Origin: Chimonanthus salicifolius
Lineage: Eukaryota; Streptophyta; Magnoliopsida; Laurales; Calycanthaceae
DNA length: 64,000 nt
Direction of reading: 5' to 3'
NCBI GenBank assembly: GCA_013350335.1
Contig: CM023532.1
Location: 95,539,064-95,603,063 of the forward strand
Below the pieces are notes generated by a model that saw only the letters and a list, made by a program, of their open reading frames with translations, made no database searches and was not told where the DNA came from. Of this stretch, positions 24,020-34,616 are shown piece after piece. Within the stretch, counting starts at the first letter, position 1; each line of letters begins with the position of its first letter. Position numbers and translations under genes: made by a program.

Positions 24020-24727
24020 GCAGTGCCGTACGGATCAAGACAGTTGAAAATCCATGAACGCCACTATCCCATACATGATCTGGAGCTAGCAGCAGTGGTC
24101 TTCGCTCTCAAGAGCTGGAGACACTATCTCTATGGTGAGAAATTTGAGGTGTTTTCCGATCACAAGAGTCTGAAATATTTGTTTGATCAGAAGGAAGTCA
24201 ACATGAGACAACGTCGATGGATGGAATATCTGGCAGATTATGACTTTGTACTCCGATATCATCCCAGTAAGGCGAACAAGGTGGCGGATACCCTCAGCCA
24301 CATGTCACATACGACAGTAGCCAGTTTGATCAGGACGGAATGGGAAGTATTGAATACCATAAGAGAGTTTAAACTCTACCTCAATAATCATAGGACCATA
24401 TATAATCTGATCATACGATCTAACATGGTCTCCGAGATTGAACAGGAACAACGGACAGATCCAGAGGTGGAGGAGATATGGGCTAAGATGTCTACTGGTG
24501 AGGTTGTACCAGAGTGGGAACTACAACCAGGACAGGGTCTTGTGTTCCGAGGTAGGACATATGTGCCTAAGCGCTGCCGAAGAGAGTTGTTAATTGAAGC
24601 ACACCAAACCAAGCTCTCTATCCATCCGGGCAGTACCAAGATGTATCATGACCTTAAGAGGCACTATTGGTGGAGGGGACTCAATAAAGATGTGGCAGAG
24701 TTTGTTGCTCGTTGCCTAACTTGCTAG
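24020..24727 (+). pseudogene. pol: RNase H and integrase zinc domain of Chromo-2
   Basis: Continues pol after the stop at 24019. RNase H core: [18 protein letters not shown] with the catalytic Glu, [12 protein letters not shown] with the catalytic Asp, [12 protein letters not shown], and ADTLSHM at the domain end. RNase H degrades the RNA strand during reverse transcription. The linker [23 protein letters not shown] leads into the integrase N-terminal HHCC zinc finger, HQTKL...KRHYWWRG...CLTC. The frame stops at TAG 24725-24727, where relatives have CAG in CQQVK. Confidence 0.9.
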
Positions 24728-25594
24728 CAAGTTAAGGCGGAACATCAGAAACCACTGGGTTTACTCGCACCCTTACCAGTGCCGGAGTGGAAATGGGAGC
24801 ACATATCTATGGATTTCGTATCAGGGTTGCCTAGGTCATCAAAGGGCAACGATGCGATATGGGTCGTAGTGGACCGGCTGACTAAATCTGCGCATTTCCT
24901 TCCCATCAAGATGACAGATTCGTCGGAGACATTGGGTCGACGGTACATCTAGGATATTATCAGACTACATGGTATTCCCCGGACTATTGTGTTCGACAGA
25001 GATGACCGATTCACCGGCAAAGTGTGGCAGGGCATGCAGTCAGCTATGGGGACCGACATATTGACTAGCATAGCATTTCATCCACAGACTGATGGACAGT
25101 CGGAAAGGACAATACAGACATTGGAGGATATACTGAGAGCATGCATGCTAGACTTCAAGGGTGGATGGGAGGATCATTTGCCACTGGTGGAGTTTTCCTA
25201 CAATAACAGTTACCAGGCAAGCCTACAGATGGCTCCATTTGAGGCCTTGTATGGTAAACCGTGTAGATCTCCAGTGTATTGGACAGAGGCCGGTGAGCCT
25301 GTTTTGATTGAGCCGGAGTTGGTTGCGGAGACTACGGCACAGATTAAATTGATACGGCAACGTTTACTCACTGTGCAGAGCCGTCAGAAGAGTTACGCTG
25401 ATAAGAGGAGAAGGTTCCTCGAGTTTGAGGTGGGAGACTTGGTGTTTTTGAAAGTCTCACCACGGAAGGGGCACATGAGGTTCGGAAAGAAGGGGAAACT
25501 GTCGCCTAGATTTGTGGGACCGTTTCCGATCCTGAAGAGGGTGGGGGGTAGCTTATCAGTTGGCGCTCCCTCCACAGCTATCATCTCTACATGA
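24728..25594 (+). pseudogene. pol: Integrase core of Chromo-2
   Basis: Integrase inserts the cDNA. The catalytic core begins at [10 protein letters not shown] (first Asp). The second Asp lies in a changed motif, VFDRDDRF where relatives have VSDRDGRF. The Glu lies in the [14 protein letters not shown] region near 25090. A stop at about 24952 (ATC TAG GAT) interrupts it. The GPY/F region, VGDLVFLKVSPRKG and LSPRFVGPFPIL, follows near 25430-25530. An extra G in the GGGGGG run near 25547 shifts the frame before the chromodomain. Confidence 0.88.
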
Positions 25595-25847
25595 TGTATT
25601 TCATGTGTCCATGTTAAGGAAGTACAATCCCGATCCTTCCCATGTGTTGAATGTGCAAGACGTCGATGTACGAAGCGACGTGACGTATATGGAGAAGCCG
25701 ATCAGAGTGATCGGGAGCGAACAAAGAGTGCTGCGGAACCGCGCTATTCAGTTGGTCAAGGTGGTATGGGAACGACATGGCAATGAGAAAGCCACTTGGG
25801 AACTTGAATCATAGATGAGAGCTGCTCATCCGGAACTCTTTGTATGA
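25560..25847 (+). pseudogene. pol: Chromodomain end of Chromo-2 integrase
   Basis: The last part of pol, in the frame after the shift near 25547: LHDVFHVSMLRKYNPDPSHVL, then the chromodomain with EKPIRVIGSEQRVLRNR, LVKVVWERHG and ATWELES. A stop replaces the next codon near 25813; the remaining MRAAHPELF follows to the final TGA at 25845-25847. The chromodomain marks the element as a chromovirus and is thought to read histone marks to direct insertion into heterochromatin. Confidence 0.88.
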
Positions 25848-25894
25848 GATGTTTGAGACTTCTACTTCGCTCGAATTTTCGGGACGAAAATTTT

Positions 25895-25903
25895 AAAAAA
25901 GGA
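25895..25903 (+). other. Polypurine tract of Chromo-2
   Basis: AAAAAAGGA just upstream of the 3' LTR, preceded by the inverted repeat AATTTTCG-GGA-CGAAAATT. Confidence 0.75.
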
Positions 25904-27183
25904 TTGTATTGTAATGGCCCGGAATTTGTAAAGTAATATATATGTGTTATTATTTATTTTTTTATGATGAAAATTTGGAAAATTGGTGGAATAAATGGTA
26001 AATGGGCCAAAATTTGGACAAAGGCCCAAGTATGGCCCAATAAACCATGGATTGGATTTTAAAATCATTTAAGTGGTCGATGATGGCCAATTGGGCCAAG
26101 GATGGTCAAATGGGGCCCAATACCCACTTGGGACCCAATGGATTAAGATAATGTAAGCCCTAAGATAAATGGGTATGGATAAATGTAATTGGGCCATGGG
26201 CCCAATGAGGATCCAATTGGTTGGAATGGACTTAGTTAAAACTAAATCACCTAAGTTGGTGATGGAATTAGACCAAGGTGATGTGGCCAATTGGGACCCA
26301 CCTCCACCTCACCAAGTGAGGTGGCGTGTGGACCAAGAGTTGGTGGGGTCGGCCACCATGGTTGACTTGGTCAACCATGGGTGGATACATAGAGGGAAGT
26401 TAAGAAATGGAATTAAATTAGGTGGGAATTAATTAGCCTAAGGTAATTAGTTAATTTATTAAATGATTAAAATAATCAAATGAGGTGATCAAATGGTCAA
26501 ATGGTTAAATAAAAGACCAAAAGCCATCTCATTTGTAAACACAAAGAAAAAACTTTGGGTGGTGGTTATCCCAACCACCACCATAAAGTAAGATAAAAAT
26601 CCCATTTGGTTGGTGGGGGAATTAAAGGCACCAAAGGAGATTAATCTTATCTCTTTTCTTTTCATCTCCTTTACACTCATTTCACTCTCCTCATCTTTCA
26701 CATTCTCCTAGCCGTCCCTCATACCCAAGGTAGAGAAGAAGAAAAATTAAGGAAGAAGAAGAAGAAAAGCTTGGAAGAAAAGAGAGGAGGAAGTTGTAAG
26801 TTTGGCCATCCCTTTAAGATCAAACTATAGAATCCTATTTTCTCATCTCCATCTTCCCCTCTCCCTCTCTCAAGCAAACCCTACCTTGGTCAATTCTAAG
26901 TTTGGAGGGTTTCACCATTGATCAAGCATCTTGGCCGACCAGAGATCAAGAGGAAGGAGAAAGGAGGCTAAGGAAGTCGACGGGAGTGGCGGAAGTCAGA
27001 GGAGACGACGGATTGTGAGTATTTCTTAAACAAGAGTTTTGGATTTTTAGGGTTTAAAATTTGGGATTCATTTTTGTTAAATTTAATGGTGGCCAAATGA
27101 TTTTTATGCCATGGATTTTAAATCCATCAAATGGAAGGATGGAAAGTGGAGGAAACCCTAATGGATAAATTAGGGTTAGGGAA

Positions 27184-27185
27184 AG

Positions 27186-27216
<31 letters not shown>

Positions 27217-27218
27217 TA
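27184..27218 (+). repeat. Poly-A plus (TA)n microsatellite
   Basis: A run of A followed by about ten TA units within the Chromo-2 3' LTR. The 5' LTR has lost this region, so the copies cannot be compared. Confidence 0.9.
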
Positions 27219-28710
27219 AATGGATTAAGGGTTATGTAATTAATGTGTGATTTTTTTTGGGTTTTAAGGAATGAAGGACATTGTATAATTAGGTTTTAAT
27301 CAAGTATGGAAGTGGGAGTTTTAAATGAATTGATGAATTAAGTAGGGTTTTAAGGTTTAAAGCTATGGAGAATGAATATGATTTTTGGGGTTGTAAATGA
27401 TTAAATGTAAATAGTTTTGAAGAGGTTTTTATGATGGAATCCATGGATGAGTATAATTGTGTTATGGTCTAAAATGGCATAAAGAAATATTGGATCATGA
27501 ACCATGGGTTCGGCCATGGTGAATGGCCGAACCCTATGGTGATGTAATGGTAGTTTAAATGAGTACAAAAAAATGGGGAAAATGATGGTTTTATGATGGT
27601 TTGATGATGGTTGTAAATGGATTTAAAGTGTGATAAAGGATGATGATTTAAATGTATAAGTTAAGCCCCTTCATGGAAGGGCTTATGATGGGTTCAAATG
27701 TATAAGTAGGCCAAAGAAAAAATGGGAAAAGGACACCATGGGTTCGGCCATGGTGTATGGCCGAACCCATGGCCCAATTGTGAGGCTTTTGGTGGGTTAA
27801 ACTGGATGGTCAATGATGTTTGTGGCCTCCAAAGGGAATGAGTGGGTAATGGAGTCATTGTAGTTAAATGCATAAGGTAAACCCCATGGGAAGATTTGAT
27901 GAATTGGGTATTTTGAACCCACGGCCCATTGGTGAACCATTTAAAGGGTTAAGTATGTGGTTTTGGATGGGTTTAAATGAATAAGGTTAGATTAATTAGA
28001 TGGCTAATCTTAATGGTCATGTGACATAATTGAATGGATCATTGATGGACCTAAGTTAGAGATCCAAGTTTATAATCAATTATGAACTTAGTTAGGCAAG
28101 GGTGAGTGGTTGATTAACCATGGAGAAGAGGTAGTGGCAAAACCGTAATTAATGGCCAAAATGAAGAACTCCATGGGAGAGGACCATGTATTTAGGGGCA
28201 CTAAGTGATAAGTTTATGTATGGTTAAATAAAACCTAGGAGGCTGATTTTAGACTCATGTACTTAAAAATATATAATGGATTAAATGGGACCCGCAAAAC
28301 CTAAATAGTGACTGATTTTCATATGGACTTGGAAATGTGAATGGACTTAGAAATAGTTAAAATGTGGACTGATTATGTGTATGTAATAGGGTATTGGATA
28401 TCGTGAGCGGTACGCGCGTCAGTAACCGGATTATTGGACGAAATCGTAAAAGGACGCGAGTCGGTATTCGGTAGGATTCCTACCTTTTTGTAAGCCATGG
28501 ATTGCGTGATGGTTTCTTTGAATTATTTTGGAAATTATATGGTTTGTTTTTAAGATGGGTTTGGATTTTGGTATTATGTGATGAGTTTCCTTTGATTTAT
28601 TTTGATAATCATGGGATTGTTTTAAGATGGGTTTTATGACTATGATTTACATATATTACATGGCATATGGCATCTACATCTCATGCATGGCATGGGAGGG
28701 ATATGACAGG

Positions 28711-28995
28711 GGGATACTTGTGTTGATGTTACCTTGATGAGTGCTTTGCCATCAAGGGGGATACTTGTGTTGATGTTACCTTGATGAATGCTTTGCCGTC
28801 AAGGGGGATACTTGTGTTGATGTTACCTTGATGAGTGCTTTGCCGTCAAGGGGGTACTTGTGTTGATGTTACCTTGATGAGTGCTTTACCGTCAAGGGGG
28901 ATACTTGTATTGATGTTACCTTGATGAGTGCTTTGCCGTCAAGGGGGATACTTATGTTGATGTTACCTTGATGAGTGATTTGCCGTCAAGGGGGA
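28711..28995 (+). repeat. 47-bp minisatellite, six copies (Chromo-2 3' LTR)
   Basis: Units start near 28713, 28760, 28807, 28854, 28900 and 28947. Most hold a CCTTGATG/CGTCAAGG-type hairpin; one unit lacks two bases. The 5' LTR has only three units, so units were gained or lost after or during integration. Confidence 0.9.
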
Positions 28996-29644
28996 TATGG
29001 CATCGGGATAGTAAGGATGATGGGTGGGATTCATAACACAGACACCCATGGCATGGCATTCATTCTGTGGTTTTTCGTTATATTATTATCTGTATTGCTT
29101 GTTATCACTAATCCATGTGTTAGCCCTACTCAGAGTCCTACTGGGCGCGTGGTCTAATGCCCTACTTCTACCCTAGCTGATGACACAGGAAATACCGGAG
29201 TGGATGGACGAGACGGGAGCCAAGCTTAGGAGCTTGGGGAAGCGGCTACTTAATTTATATGAGTTTATTTTGGGAAATGTGTATTTGTATAGTTTAGCTT
29301 GTCGGAAATGTAATATCTTAGACTTATTGCTGTGATTTGAATCTTATTGTAGATACATGATGTTATGGATTTTTAGTAATTAAATGATGAAAGCTTCCCT
29401 GCTATCTGAAAACTGGTAAGATAGTCTTTATTACAATATTCCGTATTAAGTCGTATTCCGCCAGCTCACGTCTACGTGTGAACCGTTCTCGTGGACTTCG
29501 TTCCACGCGCACATAGGGTTGGGCAGTTAAGGGCCGGGCTTTAGAAGCTCGGACTTAACTCGCGTCGTGACGTCCGCGCCCTTGGTCACTTTATTATAAA
29601 AAAAAATAGACTCTGATTTTCGGTGAAAAGGGGCGGGTGTTACA

Positions 29645-31464
29645 CTTTCAAGTCATTTGATCCTTTTAATTAAGTCCAATCACACAATAACCTAAGTCCA
29701 TAAAAATTCCTTAGTGGGGTTCGGCCATACATCATGGCCGAACCTCGCTCCCTTGGTTTTATGCTCATTTTTCAACCCATTGATCTTTAAGTTAGATACA
29801 AGATCATGACCTCTTGATTCATACATCTAATCACTTGTACCACAATCACTTATCATTGATTACCATTTAAATCCACCAAATATTTTCCATGGGGTTCGGC
29901 CATGGTTCATCCTTTTCACCCGTAATTACATCCTTGCCATTATTTTATCTATGTCTAATTACTTGGTTTATTTACTTATGACCAAGTCCCAAAAGTGATC
30001 CACAAAATGGTTAATGGGGTTCAGCCATACACCATGGCCGAACCCTATGATATCTAAATCCATAAATATTACTTGGTGGGGTTCGGCCATACACCATGGC
30101 CGAACCTCACCCTTGGGTTTTGGTGCTCCTCTTTTCCATTCTTTTTGATCCAACAACCCAACACCTTTCCAAACTATTAATCATCTTCAAAATTAATTAA
30201 ACATGACCACACTATCCATCATTGTCTCTTTTAAAATCACTTTAAACCCATAAAACTTCCTTAACTCTTTCCATGGGGTTCGGCCATACAACATGGCCGA
30301 ACCCTATGGTTCGTCATTGGTTCTTTCATCCATAATAAAAATTAGGGTTTGGCCATGTAATGGCCGAACCATGTCCTTGACCATTTTTTTCCTTATTCTT
30401 GCAATTTATCAAGCACTTACCGATTCCGCGTCTCTTCCGGTTTTCTTTAACTCCTTTTTCATTTCCTTTCTTAGCCTCTCCTTCCTTCCTTCTTGATCTT
30501 TAGCCGAGGTTGGCCTTGCTGGAAACACTTTGGAGTGGTTCAGCCAAGTGATATGGATTGAGAGAGAGAAGTTTGAGATCAAATTATTCTAAGTCCTTTT
30601 TGATCTTGAGAAGTGATCGGCTTTGTGTGAGAGAGGGAGAGAGTGAGATGAGAAAAACACCAAGTGTTTCTTGTCTTTGAGGGGTGGGAACGGCCAAGAG
30701 GGAGAGGAAGAGTGTGACTTTGAGACAAAACCCTTTTCTTGGTTAATGAGGGTTGGCCACAGGTGGTGTCCTTTGATGACACCCCTTGGTAACTCCCATG
30801 CCCTTTCACCTCCCCCCTTTAAGTTTCATTTGGAGGTTTCATCCTTGAGATGAAACACTCCCAACGTGTGGCTCTTGGGTTTCCATCTTGAGATGGAAAC
30901 CCTCCAAGCTTCCCAACGTGTGCTAGCTTTGATGTGGTTTGTGTAACCAAAACCGTCCCCATTAATGAACCTTTGGAGTTTCATCCATGATATGAAACTC
31001 CCCCCCTCCAACATGTATGCCTTTACTTGAGTCTTGAAACAACTACAACCCCTCATCTTCCCACTCCACACACTTGAGATGAAGGTCTCCATAACTTCCA
31101 ATCCAGCTCATTCAACTCAACTTATCCGTTTAGCTCAACTCACTCATTTAATTAACTTGAATCAACTCAATTATTAGATTCCATTTCCAACTCAATTTAG
31201 CCCCAACCTAATCAAGCTTGAGCTCACTTGGTGGCCAGCCAAGTCAACCACGACCCATTGGGCCTTTTGACCCAAATAACAACCTTGACCCTATTAAACA
31301 AATCTTACCCATTTATTTTAAATTGAACCTTATAACATGTACATTGGGTCTTAATTAGACAATTGACCCCACAACTTACCCATCTTCGGTCTATATCCTT
31401 TAATTCACAAATTCAATGGAAATTCTGTAAATATTTATAACTCGAAAAATCTAGGGTGTTACAT
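29645..31464 (-). mobile_element. LTR fragment, Solo-1 family, first 1.8 kb
   Basis: The complement begins TGTAACACCCTAGATT at 31464 and follows Solo-1: the CAATTGGG/GGTCAA U3 blocks, the repeated GA/CT patches (30540-30720), and a donor whose complement AC lies at 30419-30420 (CGG|GTAAGTGC). Palindromes lie at about 30345-30371, 30273-30304, 30078-30107, 30017-30046 and 29717-29746. It is cut at 29644 by the end of Chromo-2. The right flank is copia integrase, so this LTR had inserted into the copia element. Confidence 0.82.
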
Positions 31465-32136
31465 AACTCTATAGGCTCGGCTGGTGTTAGAGTATCCTAG
31501 GAAAATTCCTTCATCACTTTTCGCATCAAATTTTCCTAAGCTTTCACGATCTCTAAGAATATGACATTTACTACCGAAAACCTTGAGATATTTACAATTT
31601 GGCTTCCTACTAGTCCACAATTCAAATGTTGTTTTATCTAGGCTAGCCCTTAGATAAACTCTATTTATGATGTAACATGCAGCATTTATAGCCTCGGCCC
31701 ACAGATTTTTTGGGTAACTTCTTGTTGTCTAGCATGACCGTGGCCATATCTTGGAGAACCCGATTTTTTCTTTCGGCCACCCATTTTGTTAGGGTGTCTT
31801 AGGGGCAGAGAACTCATGATGTATACCATGTTTTTCACAATATTTTTGAAAACGATGATTTTCAAATTCACCCCCATGATCACTTCTGATTATATTTATG
31901 GGTGTTTGTTTTTCAATCACAATGTGTTTTGCAATAATTTTAAATTCATGATATGCATCTGATTTTTCCCTTAGACAACCTACCCATGTGTATCTGGTGT
32001 AGTCATCAACAATAACCATGAAATACACTTTTCCTCCTATACTCATATTCTGGGTTGGTCCAACTAAGTCCATATGTAGGAGCTCAAGTAGTCTAGTGGT
32101 AGTCACAACATTAACTTTCTTATGGGCTGCTCTCAC
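31465..32136 (-). pseudogene. pol: Copia integrase core
   Basis: Minus strand. The catalytic core shows LHMDLVGPTQ (first Asp), VIVDDYTRYTWV, and IRSDHGGEFEN (second Asp), then HGIHHEFSAPKTP, ending in a stop near 31789. Beyond it, to 31465, the remnant shows integrase C-terminal features such as the GYSNTSRAY-like region in other frames. It belongs to the same element as the RT piece at 18441-19037. Stops and a frameshift make it inactive. Confidence 0.85.
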
Positions 32137-32196
32137 TTGTTTACCCTTTTGATACTCACCACAAAATACTTGAGCTGATCTACTTATCTTGGGTAG

Positions 32197-32487
32197 TCAT
32201 TTGATGTGTTCGCTTAATTTTGACAAATCTTTGAAATTTACGTGTCCTAGTGTCTTGTGCCACAACTCAGCTTCATTAAGTTTAGACATGCTACAATAAT
32301 TTATGCTAGGAGTAGGACAGTTTTTAAGGGCATAACACTGATCAGAAATTTTCAACCCTTTAAGCACAGCTTCATCTTCACTTTTATAGATTTGACAATC
32401 ATTTTTACGGAAGGTAACATAATAATCTTTCTTACATATTTGAGATATACTCAAAAGATTGAGTTTAAAACCATCAACTAGCAGCAC
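32197..32487 (-). pseudogene. pol: Copia gag-pre-integrase and zinc-finger region
   Basis: Minus strand, about 96 codons. LLVDGFKLNLLSISQICKK and LWHKTLGHVNFKDLSKLSEH are typical of the GAG-pre-integrase domain that precedes the integrase core in copia polyproteins. It is separated from the core at 32136 by a stop near 32196. The zinc-binding residues of the following HHCC finger are only partly visible. Confidence 0.85.
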
Positions 32488-32523
32488 ATCATCTAAGGTA
32501 AGGGAGTCATTTAATTCTAAGGT

Positions 32524-33096
32524 TCATTTCCCTACAAGTTTAGCCAGATTTCCATCCCCAAAGGTAACCGAACCACCATCGAAATCTACAAGGTTGGACA
32601 TGAAAGTTTTATCACCAGTCATATGCCTTGAACAACCACTATCAAAGTACCATTCTGACTGATTTTCAACCTTTAATGTTGTATACACAATCAGGCTTTT
32701 GTACTTAGGAACCCATTTCAAAGTGGTTGTGTTTTTTAAATTTCTTAGGACAGATTTATGAAGATTATATCGGAATTTTCTACTGATTTTTTCATTTAAA
32801 ATTTTGTTCAATTTGTGAGCCAAATCTTCACAGTAATAATATTCACTTTTTTCTTTTTCATAAATTTGCACTTCAGATTTTTTCTGATTTGTTTTTTCCC
32901 ATACATTTCTTTTTCTAAGTTTACACTCAAATCTGAAATGTCCTCTTTTTGCACGATAAAAACAAGTAATAATTGAAGGTCTAGAGGATTGACCTTTAAC
33001 AAATATAGTTTGACTCCCTATTTTTACATTGTCTTGGTTGTACCCAAGGCCAGTTTTGTCCCCATGTTTTTTTCCCGAATTTAGCAATATTTCCAA
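32524..33096 (-). pseudogene. Copia gag end and aspartic protease
   Basis: Minus strand. A damaged CCHC knuckle (CFYRAKRGHFRFEC, second Cys replaced by Arg) is followed by a lysine-rich linker and the protease active site WYFDSGCSRHMTGD, the usual form in the SIRE/Maximus lineage. Gag binds the RNA and the protease cleaves the polyprotein. The frame stops near 32522 just before the gag-pre-integrase domain. Confidence 0.85.
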
Positions 33097-33285
33097 TTTG
33101 TATTGTCATTGGGTAAATTTATTTTCAAAGTTGAGTTTATGATTTTTAAAACTGTTTATTTTAGAATGAGCATTAATGATTTCTTCTGATAAGATAATCT
33201 GAATATCTTTTTATTTTTTAATATCATTCTCATAATTTCTCAGCTTATCTTTTAACTCATTTTGAAGTTGTTTTAATTTAAAATT

Positions 33286-33604
33286 TTATTCATTTGCAGT
33301 TTTCAAGGTTCTTACAAGATTTTCATTAATCCTTTTTTCTTCTTCCAACTGGCTTATTAAATTTCCATTTTTAGATTTTCTTTTACTTAATTTTTTAGCC
33401 AGATTTTGACTTTCCAAAAAAAGGGAACCATAGGCCTCTTGAAGATCATCATCTTCATCATTGTCTGATTCACTTTTTGAATCATTATCAATAGTTACTA
33501 TAGAAGCTATGAACCCCTTCAGATCTTCAGATTTGTCTTGAGTGGATTCATCAGAATCACTTTTCGATTGGGTTGTATTTTCATATGTTCCAGTTAAGGC
33601 TTTC
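33286..33604 (-). pseudogene. gag: Copia gag, acidic and coiled-coil part
   Basis: Minus strand. [10 protein letters not shown], then an acidic segment rich in Ser, Asp and Glu, then a likely coiled coil (LAKKLSKRKSKNGNLI, LEEEKRINENLVRTL). This arrangement is seen in sirevirus Gag. The part N-terminal to it is replaced by Chromo-3 at about 33605; about 190 bp of AT-rich linker (33097-33285) joins it to the knuckle region in a broken frame. Confidence 0.75.
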
Positions 33605-33605
33605 T

Positions 33606-34616
33606 TACCCTGGCACTGCACCAGTGTCATTACCACACTATCAGATGGCACCAACAGAGATGTCCGAGCTAAAGAAGCAGATTGATGAACTGCTCAGACT
33701 AGGTTGCATCCGGAACAGTACATCGGCTTGGGGAGCTCCAGTTTTATTTGTGAAGAAGAAGGATGGTTCATTCCGTATGTGTGTGGATTACCGGAACCTG
33801 AACCAGCTGATGGTCAGAAACAAGTGCCCTCTACCCAGGATCGATGATCTATTTGATCAACTTAGAGGTTCCAGTCATTTCTCTAAGATTGACCTGATGT
33901 CCGGACACCATCAAATCCGGGTTAGGGAGGAGGACATAGAAAAGACAGCCTTCAGAACGCGGTACAGACTATATGATTTTGTAGTCATACCGTTTGGACT
34001 CACCAATGCACCGGCTGTGTTCATGGATCTAATGAACAGGATTTTCCGTCCTTACTTGGACCAATTTGTTATTGTATTTATTGATGACATTTTGATTTAT
34101 TCCAAAACTCAGGAAAAACATGCTGAGCTCCTGAGGATAGTTTTGGACACCTTGAGGAAGAATAAGTAATATGCAAAAGCCAGCAAGTGTGAATTTTGGC
34201 TACCCAAGGTTAACTTTTTGGGGCATGTTATATGAGAAGAAGGTATAGCCGTGGATCCGGCTAAAGTGGCGGTAGTGGGAGAATGGAAAGCACCAAAGAA
34301 TGTAACCGAGATCGGTAGTTTCTTGGGATTGGCTGGTTACTACAGGAAGTTTATCATGGATTTCTCCAAAATAGTATCTCCACTTACTCGGCTCACTTAG
34401 AAATGAGTCAAATTTGAGTGGTCAGATCTATGCAACCAGAGATTTGAGGAGCTGAAAGACAGACTTACAACTGCTCCTATTTTGATTTTGCCAGAAAAAG
34501 GCAAGGGTTATGACGTGCAATGCGACGCTTCAGGAGAGGGACTTGGGTGTGTCCTGAGTCAAACTCATCGTGTGGTGGCTTATGGTTCAAGACAATTGAA
34601 AATACATGAACGCCTC
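33606..34616 (+). pseudogene. pol: Chromo-3 RT segment (first half of split element)
   Basis: Plus-strand RT. It opens within [13 protein letters not shown], without gag or protease, so the element is 5'-truncated at the copia junction. RT motifs are [40 protein letters not shown] and intact FIDD near 34080. Stops appear at about 34167 (AAG TAA TAT), near 34232, and TAG 34398-34400, so it is dead. RNase H starts ([26 protein letters not shown]) and is interrupted at 34616 by Chromo-4. The reading resumes at 50839-50844 with the Tyr-Pro-Thr-His that follows. Confidence 0.9.

Larger units (their letters stand above)
27015..29188 (+). other. Predicted intron inside Chromo-2 3' LTR
   Basis: Donor ATT|GTGAGTATTT, the same as in Chromo-1. 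Branch-like motif CTAAT; acceptors CCCTAG ending 29176 and ACACAG|G ending 29188. Both palindromes and the whole minisatellite lie inside. Confidence 0.48.
19038..29644 (+). mobile_element. Chromo-2: Ty3/gypsy chromovirus with truncated 5' LTR
   Basis: Plus-strand element with 5' LTR remnant 19038-20796, primer site 20799-20810, leader, gag 21342-22619, pol to 25847, polypurine tract 25895-25903 and full 3' LTR 25910-29644 (3735 bp). The 5' LTR lacks about its first 1.85 kb. The break falls in the loop of a palindrome whose intact version is at 27739-27770. Unlike Chromo-4 and -5 it has no leader ORF. Several stops and frameshifts disable it. The right flank is the interior of another LTR, so it had inserted there. 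Confidence 0.9.
25910..29644 (+). repeat. Chromo-2 3' LTR
   Basis: 3735 bp from TGTAATGGCCC to GGGTGTTACA. It has a W-box TTGAC near 26362, CT-rich patch near 26860-26875, donor GTGAGT at 27015, palindromes at 27506-27534 and 27739-27770, a six-copy 47-bp array at 28711-28995, branch-like CTAAT at 29154-29158, acceptors at 29176 and 29188 and stem-loop 29534-29552. Confidence 0.92.
31465..33605 (-). mobile_element. Ty1/copia (SIRE/Maximus-type) internal fragment: gag, protease, integrase
   Basis: Minus-strand piece of a copia element: gag coiled region at 33604-33286, gag knuckle and protease at 33096-32524, gag-pre-integrase at 32487-32197, integrase core at 32136-31789, and the end of integrase up to 31465. 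Gene order PR-INT with RT elsewhere (18441-19037) is the copia order. It lacks LTRs, is cut on the left by an inserted LTR and on the right by Chromo-3. Confidence 0.88.
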
